From Streptomyces ficellus (GTDB lineage Bacteria; Actinomycetota; Actinomycetes; Streptomycetales; Streptomycetaceae), in contig NZ_CP034279.1 in NCBI RefSeq assembly GCF_009739905.1, forward strand, positions 4,278,001-4,342,000: a stretch of 64,000 bases of DNA, written 5' to 3'. Both the position numbers and the translations under genes were made by a program. The number at the start of each line of letters is the position of its first letter. Within the stretch, counting starts at the first letter, position 1. Positions 16,207-23,731 of this stretch are shown piece after piece. The notes under the pieces were generated by a model. It saw nothing but the letters and a program-made list of their open reading frames with translations, searched no databases and had not been told where the DNA came from.

Positions 16207-16686
16207 TCATCTCAGCGGCTTGGCGAAGCAGCGGCTGCTCTCGTACTCGCGGTAGTAGCCGAACTTGGCGCAGGGCTCGTAGCCGCTGGAGGTGTAGAGC
16301 GCGATCGCCTCCGGCTGGGCGTCGCCCGTCTCCAGCACCATGCGGGTGCGGCCGGCGGCCCGGGCGTCGTCCTCCAGGGCGGCGAGGATGCGGCGGGCGA
16401 GGCCCAGGCCGCGCGCCTCGGGGACCACGTACATGCGCTTGAGCTCGGCGTCTCCGTCCGCGTAGCCCTCCTCGTTGCGGTCCTGGGTGCGCCAGCCGCC
16501 GGTGGCGACGGGGCGGTCCAGCGGGTCGTACGCGATCAGGTAGAGGCCGCGCGGCGGGAGGAACATCCCCGGGTCCAGCGGCGTCAGGTCGCCCCCGTCG
16601 CCGTACCGCTCGACGTACTCCTGCTGGACCAGGTCGTTGAGCTTGCGGGCGTCGGGGTGGTCGAACGACCGAGTGTGAATAATCAT
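16207..16686 (-). CDS. GNAT family N-acetyltransferase
   Basis: A 159-aa GNAT protein with the acetyl-CoA binding loop VVPEARGLGLARRI near residue 91 and the family's final strand YTSSGYEPCAKFGYY. The KRMYVVPEARGLG context resembles small-molecule or amino-acid acetyltransferases; the substrate is unknown. Divergent from the exonuclease III gene with a 59-bp shared control region. Confidence 0.88.
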   Translation of the reverse strand: MIIHTRSFDHPDARKLNDLVQQEYVERYGDGGDLTPLDPGMFLPPRGLYLIAYDPLDRPVATGGWRTQDRNEEGYADGDAELKRMYVVPEARGLGLARRILAALEDDARAAGRTRMVLETGDAQPEAIALYTSSGYEPCAKFGYYREYESSRCFAKPLR

Positions 16687-16745
16687 GCGGAGAATCGTAC
16701 AATCATGCGGGGCGATCTTCGAGGCCGGACGGATAGGGTGCGCGG

Positions 16746-17543
16746 ATGCTCATTGTGACGTCCGTGAACGTAAACGGTCTGCGCGCCGCCGCCAAGAAGG
16801 GCTTCGTGGAGTGGCTCGCCGCCACCGAGGCCGACGTGGTGTGCCTCCAGGAGGTGCGGGCCGAGGAGTCCCAGCTGCCCGAGGCGGTCCGCGCCCCCGA
16901 GGGGTGGCACACGGTGCACGCCCCGGCCGCCGCGAAGGGCCGCGCGGGCGTCGCCCTCTACACGCGGCGCGAGCCCGACGCCGTACGGGTCGGGTTCGGG
17001 TCGGACGAGTTCGACGGCAGCGGCCGGTACGTGGAGGCCGACCTGCCCGGCGTCACGGTCGCGAGCCTCTACCTGCCCTCGGGCGAGGTCGGCACCGAAC
17101 GGCAGGAGGAGAAGTACCGCTTCATGGGCGAGTTCCTCCCCTACCTCAAGGGGCTGCGGGAGCGCGCGGCCGCCGACGGCCGCGAGGTGGTCGTCTGCGG
17201 CGACTGGAACATCGCGCACCAGCAGGCCGACCTGAAGAACTGGAAGGCCAACCAGAAGAACTCCGGCTTCCTCCCCGAGGAGCGCGAGTGGCTCACCCGC
17301 GTCTTCGGCGAGGCCGCGTACGTGGACGTCGTCCGGGCCCTGCACCCCGGCGTGGACGGGCCGTACTCGTGGTGGTCCTACCGCGGCCGCGCCTTCGACA
17401 ATGACGCGGGCTGGCGCATCGACCTCCAGGTGGCGACCCCGGGCCTCGCCGACCGCGCGGTCAAGGCCTGGGTCGAGCGGGCGGCGACCCACGGCGAGCG
17501 GTGGAGCGATCACGCGCCGGTCACGGCCGCGTACGACCTGTGA
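16746..17543 (+). CDS. xth: Exonuclease III family AP endonuclease
   Basis: A 265-aa member of the exonuclease/endonuclease/phosphatase superfamily, cutting DNA 5' of abasic sites in base-excision repair and acting as a 3'-5' exonuclease. Active-site motifs are SVNVNGLRAA (Asn), CLQEVRAEE (metal-binding Glu), CGDWNIAH (Asp/Asn pair), WRIDLQVATPGL, and the terminal WSDHAPV (Asp-His). The length fits the family. The following 137 bp hold two small stem-loops. Confidence 0.93.
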   Translation: MLIVTSVNVNGLRAAAKKGFVEWLAATEADVVCLQEVRAEESQLPEAVRAPEGWHTVHAPAAAKGRAGVALYTRREPDAVRVGFGSDEFDGSGRYVEADLPGVTVASLYLPSGEVGTERQEEKYRFMGEFLPYLKGLRERAAADGREVVVCGDWNIAHQQADLKNWKANQKNSGFLPEEREWLTRVFGEAAYVDVVRALHPGVDGPYSWWSYRGRAFDNDAGWRIDLQVATPGLADRAVKAWVERAATHGERWSDHAPVTAAYDL

Positions 17544-17555
17544 AGCGACCGTAGA

Positions 17556-17581
17556 GGGCTCCCGGAGGATTCGTGGAGCCC
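17556..17581 (+). terminator. Stem-loop after the exonuclease III gene
   Basis: GGGCTCC (17556-17562) pairs with GGAGCCC (17575-17581) around a 12-base loop. A second hairpin, CCCGCT/AGCGGG, follows directly. Confidence 0.5.
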
Positions 17582-17680
17582 CGCTGCCCAAGCGGGACCG
17601 GGCGATCCGGAAGTGAGGGTCCGCCAGGGCCCGTGTGGCGCGCCCGGGTTCGGGGGAAGCTTCTGGCAGGGTAAGGCGCC

Positions 17681-18721
17681 GTGCGCATCACCGCCGTACG
17701 TACGCCGCTGAAGCCCGCCCTGTTCGCGACGGTCGCGTGCGCAGCGCTGATCGCCGCCACCGTACCGACGTCGGCCACCGTCCCGGTCCCCGCTCACGAG
17801 ATCCCCGCCGGGACGCCCGACGTCCTCCTCGCCGACCAGGCCTCCAAGCGCGTCCTGGTCCTCGACGGCCGCAGGCGCGACTGGGACCCGGCCGCCGCTC
17901 CGGCCGTCGTGAAGTGGGCGTTCTCGCCGGTCGGGGACGCGCGCTACGCCGACCTGGACCCCGGCGTCAGCTGGGTGCACCCGAGTGAGGCCAAGGTGCG
18001 CCGGTGGCGCGGGCGGACGTACGTGCTGACCGTGGCCTCCTACGGCTTCGCGGCCGTGGTCGCGTACCCGTCGGGCCGGCGGTACTTCGGCGCGGCGCTC
18101 TCGCCGGGCACCGTCCGGCACAACCCGCACAGCATCGAGCTGCTGCCGGACGGCAACGTCGCCGTGGCCGGCAGCACCGGCGGTGTCGTCCGGCTCTACG
18201 CCGCCGGTGCCCGTCCGGGACGGCCGGGCGCGGCCTATGTGGACCATCCGCTGAAGGACGCGCACGGGCTCCAGTGGGACGCCGCCCGGCGGGTGCTGTG
18301 GGCCCTGGGCGGGGACCGGCTGGTGGCCCTGGAGGTGGGCGGCACGACGGCCGCCCCGACGCTCACCGTGACCTCCGAGGCGCGGCTGCCGACCCCGCAC
18401 GGGCACGACCTGGGGCAGGTGGCGGGGGACCCGGACCGGCTGTGGGTGAGCAGCGGCTCGGCGGTCTACCAGTACGTGAAGAGCACCGGTGCGTTCCTGC
18501 GGGACTATCCGGGCGCGGCGGCGATCAGCCGGGCGCGGGTCAAGGCGGTGGGGGACGACCCCGTGACCGGGCAGGTGCTCTCGACGGTGCCGGAGCGGGG
18601 GCTGGGCGAGAGCTGGTGGACGCGCACCGTGGCGGTGCACCGGCCGTCCGGGACGTACCGGCTGGCGAACGGCGGCGTCTACAAGGCCCGCTGGTGGCGG
18701 CTCGCGCCCCCGTGGCGGTGA
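17681..18721 (+). CDS. Secreted propeller-like protein (DUF6528-like)
   Basis: A 346-aa exported protein with a basic N-terminus and hydrophobic signal segment (about residues 12-32), then a region that reads like a beta-propeller: repeated short strands with motifs such as LLADQASKRVLVLDG, HNPHSIELLPDGNVAVAGS and DAHGLQWDAARRVLWALGG. Such proteins are common in Streptomyces under the DUF6528 name. No catalytic residues are recognisable. GTG 17681 is used. It converges on the MerR gene. Confidence 0.7.
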   Translation: MRITAVRTPLKPALFATVACAALIAATVPTSATVPVPAHEIPAGTPDVLLADQASKRVLVLDGRRRDWDPAAAPAVVKWAFSPVGDARYADLDPGVSWVHPSEAKVRRWRGRTYVLTVASYGFAAVVAYPSGRRYFGAALSPGTVRHNPHSIELLPDGNVAVAGSTGGVVRLYAAGARPGRPGAAYVDHPLKDAHGLQWDAARRVLWALGGDRLVALEVGGTTAAPTLTVTSEARLPTPHGHDLGQVAGDPDRLWVSSGSAVYQYVKSTGAFLRDYPGAAAISRARVKAVGDDPVTGQVLSTVPERGLGESWWTRTVAVHRPSGTYRLANGGVYKARWWRLAPPWR

Positions 18722-18755
18722 GCGCCGTGCGTCCGGGGCCACCCGCCGGCGGCGA

Positions 18756-19505
18756 TCACGGCTTGAGGGCGCGCAGGCGGCGGTCCAGGGCCATCGAGAC
18801 CTCGGCCTCCACCACGCTCTTGGCCAGCGGGCGCAGCCGTACGACGTCGGCGTCGCCCACCTCGTGGCTGTGCAGCAGGTCGGCGAACAGGGCGGCCAGC
18901 GCGTCGGCGTGCTCCCGGACGCGGTTGGCCGCGGCCAGTACCGCGGACAGCGGGAGGCCCTCCTTGACGAGGGCGGCCGAGACCTCCAGCAGGCGGCGGC
19001 TGACGTGCACGATCTGCTCGCCGTCGGTGGCCAGGTAGCCGAGTTCGAGGGCGGCGGCGAAGTTCTCGGGCGTGACCTGGTCGCCGAAGTGGTCGGCGAG
19101 TTCCTCGGGCGTGAGCCGGACCGGCTCCTCCTCCGTCGGTTCGCCGAGCCCGAGCACCTGGCCGACGTCGCGCCCGCTCTCGAAGGCCGCGGCCAGGTCG
19201 GCGATGCCGTTGAGGGTGTGGCCGCGCTCCAGCAGGGCGGCGATCGTCCGCAGCCGGGCCAGGTGCTGGGGCCCGTACCAGGCGATGCGGCCCTCGCGGC
19301 GGGGCGGCGGGATCAGGCCGCGCTCGCGGTAGAAGCGCAGCGTACGGGCGGTGATGCCGGCGGCGTCGGCGAGCTCCTGCATGCGGTACTCGCGCGCGCC
19401 GCCGTCCGCGCCGCCGGTCGGTGCATCCGCCGGTGCGTCCACCGCGTCGCCCGCCGGTGTGTGGGACCGTCCGCCCGCCCGTCCGTTCGCCCGCTGGTTC
19501 GTCAC
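18756..19505 (-). CDS. MerR family transcriptional regulator
   Basis: A 249-aa regulator. A hydrophilic Ala/Gly/Pro extension (first 40 residues) precedes the MerR winged-helix domain (YRMQELADAAGITARTLRFYRERGLIPPPRR, about 40-110), the dimerisation helix and an effector domain of unknown specificity. The conserved metal-binding cysteines of metal-sensing MerRs are absent, so an organic ligand is more likely. It is divergent from the monooxygenase operon, and the 143-bp gap contains palindromes, which suggests it controls that operon and itself. Confidence 0.88.
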   Translation of the reverse strand: MTNQRANGRAGGRSHTPAGDAVDAPADAPTGGADGGAREYRMQELADAAGITARTLRFYRERGLIPPPRREGRIAWYGPQHLARLRTIAALLERGHTLNGIADLAAAFESGRDVGQVLGLGEPTEEEPVRLTPEELADHFGDQVTPENFAAALELGYLATDGEQIVHVSRRLLEVSAALVKEGLPLSAVLAAANRVREHADALAALFADLLHSHEVGDADVVRLRPLAKSVVEAEVSMALDRRLRALKP

Positions 19506-19552
19506 GTCCGCAACCCTATGTCGTACCGCCGGTAACTTCCTTGGCCCACCCT

Positions 19553-19566
19553 CTACCGCTCGGTAG
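19553..19566. promoter_or_regulatory. Inverted repeat between the MerR gene and the monooxygenase operon
   Basis: CTACCG-CT-CGGTAG, a perfect 6-bp dyad. A related TACC-GCC-GGTA lies at 19524-19534, so there may be two half-strength sites next to the MerR gene start. Confidence 0.45.
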
Positions 19567-19593
19567 GAACCTGCCCTACTCTCCCAACAACCG

Positions 19594-19611
19594 TGCCAGT
19601 GAATACTGGCA
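19594..19611. promoter_or_regulatory. 18-bp dyad upstream of the monooxygenase gene
   Basis: TGCCAGT-GAAT-ACTGGCA, a perfect 7-bp inverted repeat with a 4-base centre, 37 bases before the monooxygenase ATG. It is a candidate operator, possibly for a TetR-type protein elsewhere in the genome. Confidence 0.5.
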
Positions 19612-19648
19612 GAGTTTGCGGACAGCGGATTTCCGATGCGGAGGCGGC

Positions 19649-21190
19649 ATGAGCCAGCACGAGCACGTACGAGTGGCGGTGATCGGATCCGGATTCGGCG
19701 GCCTCGGCGCCGCCGTCCGGCTGCGCCGCGAGGGGATCACCGACTTCGTCGTCCTGGAGCGGGCCGACTCGGTCGGCGGCACCTGGCGCGACAACAGCTA
19801 CCCCGGCTGCGCGTGCGACGTGCCGTCGCACCTCTACTCGTTCTCGTTCGCGCCCAACCCCGACTGGCCGCGCACCTTCTCAGGACAGCGGCACATCCGC
19901 GCCTACCTGGAGCACGTCACCGACACCTTCCGCCTGCGCCCGCACATCCGCCTCAACCACGAGGTCATGATGATGCGCTGGGACAACGACGAGCTGCGGT
20001 GGGAGATCGAGACCTCCGGCGGCACGCTCACCGCCGACATCGTCGTCTCCGCGACCGGCCCCCTGTCCGACCCGAAGATCCCGGACATCCCCGGGCTCGC
20101 CTCCTTCGAGGAGGCCGGCGGCAAGGTCTTCCACTCCGCCCGCTGGGACCACGACCACGACCTGACCGGTGAGCGCGTCGCGATGATCGGCACCGGCGCC
20201 TCGGCCATCCAGATCGTCCCGGCGATCCAGCCGAAGGCCCGCTCCCTGACCCTGTTCCAGCGGACCCCGCCGTGGGTCATGCCCCGCATGGACCGCGCCA
20301 TCAGCGGCGTGGAGCGCTGGCTGCACCGGCAGTTGCCGTTCACCGGCAAGGCCCGCCGCGGACTGCTGTGGGGCATACGCGAGTTGCAGGTCAGCGCGTT
20401 CACCAAGCGGCCGAACGAGCTGCGGCTGATCGAGTCGATCGCCAAGGCCAACATGGGCCGGGCCATCAAGGACCCCGCTCTGCGGGCCAGACTGACCCCG
20501 GACTACCGCATCGGCTGCAAGCGCATCCTGCTGTCCAGCGAGTACTACCCGGCCCTCGCGCAACCCAACGTGGACGTCGTCGCCTCCGGGCTGGCGCAGG
20601 TGCGCGGCAGGATGCTCGTCGCCGCGGACGGGACGGAGACCGAGGCCGACACGATCATCTTCGGCACCGGGTTCCACGTCACCGACATGCCGATCGCCCA
20701 GCGCGTGGTGGGCGCCGACGGGATCACGCTCGCCGAGGCGTGGAAGGACGGCATGGAGTCGCTCCGGGGCGCGACCGCCGCGGGCTTCCCCAACTGGATG
20801 ACGATCATCGGGCCCAACACGGGTCTCGGGAACTCCTCCATGATCCTCATGATCGAGTCCCAGCTGAACTACCTGGCCGACTACGTGCGCCAACTGGACG
20901 TCCTCGGCGGCCGGGCCGCCCTCGCCGCCCGGCCGTCGGCCGTCGCCGCCTGGAACCGGCGCGTGCAGACCCGCATGGAGCGCACGGTCTGGAACGCCGG
21001 CGGCTGCGACAGCTGGTACCTGGACGCGAACGGGCGCAACACCACCATCTGGCCCGGCACGACGGCCGAGTTCCGGCGCGCGACGCGGCAGGTGGACCTG
21101 TCGGAGTACGAGGTGGTCCGCGCCCGGCCGCTGTCGGACGCCAAGCCCGGCGGCCCCGGCTCCGGCGCCGCGAAGGGGGCCGTGGCATGA
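19649..21190 (+). CDS. Flavin-containing Baeyer-Villiger-type monooxygenase
   Basis: A 513-aa class B flavoprotein monooxygenase. The FAD-binding Rossmann motif GSGFGGLG starts at about residue 12, the NADPH motif GTGASAIQ at about 188, and the segment FEEAGGKVFHSARWDHD between them matches the Baeyer-Villiger fingerprint (FxGxxxHxxxW). GTGFHVTD is the conserved C-terminal element. It would insert oxygen next to a ketone using NADPH. ATG 19649 has GGAGGC upstream. The stop overlaps the next ATG, and the three-gene order monooxygenase/hydrolase/SDR matches the start of the mycobacterial mymA operon (Rv3083-lipR-sadH). Confidence 0.9.
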   Translation: MSQHEHVRVAVIGSGFGGLGAAVRLRREGITDFVVLERADSVGGTWRDNSYPGCACDVPSHLYSFSFAPNPDWPRTFSGQRHIRAYLEHVTDTFRLRPHIRLNHEVMMMRWDNDELRWEIETSGGTLTADIVVSATGPLSDPKIPDIPGLASFEEAGGKVFHSARWDHDHDLTGERVAMIGTGASAIQIVPAIQPKARSLTLFQRTPPWVMPRMDRAISGVERWLHRQLPFTGKARRGLLWGIRELQVSAFTKRPNELRLIESIAKANMGRAIKDPALRARLTPDYRIGCKRILLSSEYYPALAQPNVDVVASGLAQVRGRMLVAADGTETEADTIIFGTGFHVTDMPIAQRVVGADGITLAEAWKDGMESLRGATAAGFPNWMTIIGPNTGLGNSSMILMIESQLNYLADYVRQLDVLGGRAALAARPSAVAAWNRRVQTRMERTVWNAGGCDSWYLDANGRNTTIWPGTTAEFRRATRQVDLSEYEVVRARPLSDAKPGGPGSGAAKGAVA

Positions 21191-22065
21191 GGACCGTCCC
21201 CGCCGTCTCCGCCGACGGATCGCGGCTGCACGCCGAGGTGTACGGGCCCGAGGACGCCCCGGCGGTGGTGCTGTCCCACGGCTGGACCTGCTCGACCGAG
21301 TTCTGGGCCGCCCAGGTGCGGGACCTGTCCGCCGACCACCGGGTGATCGTCTACGACCAGCGCGGCCACGGGCGCACGCCCGCCGTGGGGCCGGCCGGGT
21401 ACACCACGGACGCCCTCGCCGACGACCTGGAGGCCGTGCTGGCGGCCACCCTCGCGCCGGGCGAGAAGGCCGTCCTGGCCGGTCACTCCATGGGCGGCAT
21501 GACGCTCATGGCCGCCGCCGGGCGACCCGGGCTGCGCGAGCACGCGGCGGCCGTCCTGCTGTGCAGCACGGGCCCCTCGCGGCTGGTCGCCGAGTCGCTG
21601 GTGCTGCCGCTGCGGGCCGGGCGGCTGCGGACCCGGCTGACCCGGGCCGTCCTGGGCGCACGGGCACCCCTGGGACCGGTGACCCCCGTGTCCAGGGCCG
21701 TCCTCAAGTACGCCACGATGGGCCCCGGTTCGGCGGCCGAGCGGGTCGCGGAGTGCGCCCGGATCGTGCACGCCTGCCCGCGCGCGGTGCGGGTCGCCTG
21801 GTCGCACGTGCTGGCCGGCCTCGACGTCGAGGCGGACGTACGTCGGCTGACCGTGCCCACGGCGGTGATCGCCGGGACGGCCGACCGGCTCACCCCGCCC
21901 GTGCACGCGCGGGCGCTGGCCGCCGCGCTGCCCGAGTGCGTGGGGCTGGAGGAACTGGCGGGCGTCGGGCACATGACGCCGGTCGAGGCGCCGGAGGCCG
22001 TGACGGCCCGCATCCGCGCGCTGGTGACGCGCTACGTCCGTACCGAGCAGGAGGAAGTGGCATGA
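21187..22065 (+). CDS. Alpha/beta hydrolase
   Basis: A 292-aa alpha/beta-hydrolase fold protein. The oxyanion-hole region is LSHGWTCS, the nucleophile elbow GHSMGGM (Ser near 99), the acid is probably Asp in GTADRLTPP and the base His in GVGHMTPVE. Starts with ATGA overlap to the monooxygenase and ends with ATGA overlap to the SDR, so all three are co-translated. A likely role is hydrolysing the ester or lactone that a Baeyer-Villiger enzyme produces; the substrate is not known. Confidence 0.9.
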   Translation: MRTVPAVSADGSRLHAEVYGPEDAPAVVLSHGWTCSTEFWAAQVRDLSADHRVIVYDQRGHGRTPAVGPAGYTTDALADDLEAVLAATLAPGEKAVLAGHSMGGMTLMAAAGRPGLREHAAAVLLCSTGPSRLVAESLVLPLRAGRLRTRLTRAVLGARAPLGPVTPVSRAVLKYATMGPGSAAERVAECARIVHACPRAVRVAWSHVLAGLDVEADVRRLTVPTAVIAGTADRLTPPVHARALAAALPECVGLEELAGVGHMTPVEAPEAVTARIRALVTRYVRTEQEEVA

Positions 22066-22958
22066 GCAGGGTCAGCCTTGAGGGTCAGGTCGCCGTCGTC
22101 ACGGGCGGGGCGCGGGGCGTCGGGGAACTGCTGGCGCGCAAGCTGTCCGCGCGCGGCGCGAAGGTCGCGCTGCTCGGGCTCGAACCCGAACTGCTGAAGG
22201 AGGTGTCGGGGCGGCTGCACACCGAGAGCGACTGGTGGCACGTCGACGTCACCGACCACGAGGCGATGGCGCGGGTCGCCGGTGAGGTGAAGGAACGCTT
22301 CGGCAAGGTGGACGTCGTCGTCGCCAACGCCGGTGTCGCGGCGGGCGGCCCCTTCGCCGACTCCGACCCGGTCGCGTGGCGCCGGGTGATCGAGGTCAAC
22401 CTCATCGGCGGCGCCGTGACGGGGCGGGCGTTCCTGCCGGTGCTGACGGAGAGCCGGGGGTACTTCCTCCAGATCGCGTCGCTCGCGGCCATCACGCCCG
22501 CGCCGATGATGTCCGCGTACTGCGCCTCCAAGTCGGGTGTGGAGGCGTTCGCCCACAGCCTGCGCGCGGAGGTCGGCCACAAGGGCGTGGGCGTCGGCGT
22601 GGGCTACCTGTCGTGGACCGACACCGACATGGTGCGCGGCGCCGACCAGGACGACGTGATGCGGGAGTTGCGGCAGCGGCTGCCGTGGCCGTCGAACCGT
22701 ACGTACCCCCTGGGCCCCGCCGTCGACCGGATCGTCGCGGGCATCGAACGGCGCTCGGCGCACGTGTACGCGCAGTGGTGGCTGCGGGGCATGCAGTCGG
22801 TGCGCGGCTACCTGCCGGGGGTGATCGCGACGGTCGGCCGGCGCGAGATGCGGCGCTTCGAGCCCCGGCTGTCGGGCGTGCGGACGGGACTCGTCGGAGC
22901 GGGCGGCGCGGCCGACGAACAGGAGCGCACGGAGAGTGATCGGGCGACTACAGCTTGA
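22062..22958 (+). CDS. Short-chain dehydrogenase/reductase
   Basis: A 298-aa SDR. The cofactor motif is TGGARGVG near residue 14, NAG follows near 87, the catalytic YCASK near 150 with an upstream Ser, and a longer C-terminal region (RRSAHVYAQWWLRGMQS) typical of the SadH/Rv3085 group of envelope-lipid or alcohol dehydrogenases. It would interconvert an alcohol and ketone, feeding or draining the monooxygenase. Last gene of the operon; a 9-bp dyad follows at 23002. Confidence 0.9.
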   Translation: MSRVSLEGQVAVVTGGARGVGELLARKLSARGAKVALLGLEPELLKEVSGRLHTESDWWHVDVTDHEAMARVAGEVKERFGKVDVVVANAGVAAGGPFADSDPVAWRRVIEVNLIGGAVTGRAFLPVLTESRGYFLQIASLAAITPAPMMSAYCASKSGVEAFAHSLRAEVGHKGVGVGVGYLSWTDTDMVRGADQDDVMRELRQRLPWPSNRTYPLGPAVDRIVAGIERRSAHVYAQWWLRGMQSVRGYLPGVIATVGRREMRRFEPRLSGVRTGLVGAGGAADEQERTESDRATTA

Positions 22959-23001
22959 TCGAAATGCGCGGAATGTCGGGGCGTGCAAATCTGGTCGAGG
23001 C

Positions 23002-23023
23002 CGGGAACCGATCACGGTTCCCG
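23002..23023. promoter_or_regulatory. 9-bp dyad between the SDR gene and the small protein gene
   Basis: CGGGAACCG and CGGTTCCCG around ATCA, perfectly symmetric, 43 bases after the SDR stop and 30 bases before the next ATG. It could be a terminator of the operon or an operator of the small gene. Confidence 0.5.
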
Positions 23024-23053
23024 CAGTCCCCCACCCTTTCAGGAGAAACCTCG

Positions 23054-23254
23054 ATGGGTATCGCAGACCAGTTCCAGGACAAGGCGCAGGACATGAAGGA
23101 CCAGGCCAAGCGGCGGGCCCAGGACGCGAAGCGCGATGCGCAGGAGCGTACGCAGAAGGACCGGCAGCAGGGCGGCCGTCCCGAGCGCGACGAGCGCCGC
23201 CCCCAGGGCGACACGCGCATGGCGCAGGACCGGCGGGACCTCGACGAGGTCTGA
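23054..23254 (+). CDS. Small, highly charged hydrophilic protein
   Basis: A 66-aa protein beginning MGIADQFQDKAQDMKDQAK and made almost wholly of Asp, Gln, Arg, Lys and Ala, with no hydrophobic core. It is probably helical or disordered, of the kind often annotated as a stress-related hydrophilin or antitoxin-like in Streptomyces. An AGGAG ribosome-binding site lies at 23041, 8 bases upstream. Followed by a strong hairpin. Function unknown. Confidence 0.7.
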   Translation: MGIADQFQDKAQDMKDQAKRRAQDAKRDAQERTQKDRQQGGRPERDERRPQGDTRMAQDRRDLDEV

Positions 23255-23275
23255 CGCCACGCCGCAGCGGTGAAG

Positions 23276-23301
23276 GGCGCACCCGGGACGCCGGGTGCGC
23301 C
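23276..23301 (+). terminator. Terminator of the small protein gene
   Basis: Perfect 11-bp stem GGCGCACCCGG/CCGGGTGCGCC with a GACG loop, 22 bases past the stop codon. Confidence 0.8.
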
Positions 23302-23656
23302 TTCGCGCGTCCCGCGGGTGCGCGGCACCGGCCCCCCGGGCCCGGAGTACCGCGAACGGACGAGGAACCGGCGGACTGCCGCGAGGGTTTCGGCGGATGC
23401 CGGACCAGCGCGGGACGACGCCCGTCCCGGCGCGCCCTGCGTTCGCCGACGGGTGCCGGCGCCGGGTGTCCGGGCCGACCACCGCCCTCCCGGCGCGGGC
23501 CGCCGCCGACGACACCGTCCGGGACGGCTACTGCGCGGTGACCCAGGTCTCCTCCTGGAAGGAGACCGGCGGTAGGTGGACGAACCAGACCCGCTCGTCG
23601 GCCGTCGACTGCTCCGGGTCTGCCTGGGCGGCACCTGGGCCCGGTGGCGCGGTGAG
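23302..23656. other. 355-bp stretch with no gene I can support
   Basis: Between two terminators. Open frames exist but lack start codons with ribosome-binding sites. One minus-strand frame ending at TAG 23530-23532 reads like the tail of a protein (ADERVWFVHLPPVSFQEE), with strong GC3 bias, but it has no start codon downstream of the terminator at 23657-23697, so at most it is a decayed 3' fragment. Confidence 0.5.
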
Positions 23657-23697
23657 GACGGCCCCGCCCGCGCGTCCTGCGCACGGACGGGGCCGTC
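23657..23697 (-). terminator. Terminator of the S41 peptidase gene
   Basis: 13-bp stem with one G-U pair: 23657-23669 against 23685-23697, loop 15 bases, 35 bases after the peptidase stop. Confidence 0.7.
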
Positions 23698-23731
23698 ACA
23701 GGGGCCGTCCGTCACAGGGGCCGGGCGGTCG

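Noticed and set aside
20272..21186. Long upstream extension of the hydrolase frame
   Set aside because: It lies inside the monooxygenase gene; the ATG overlapping its stop at 21187 is the normal start.
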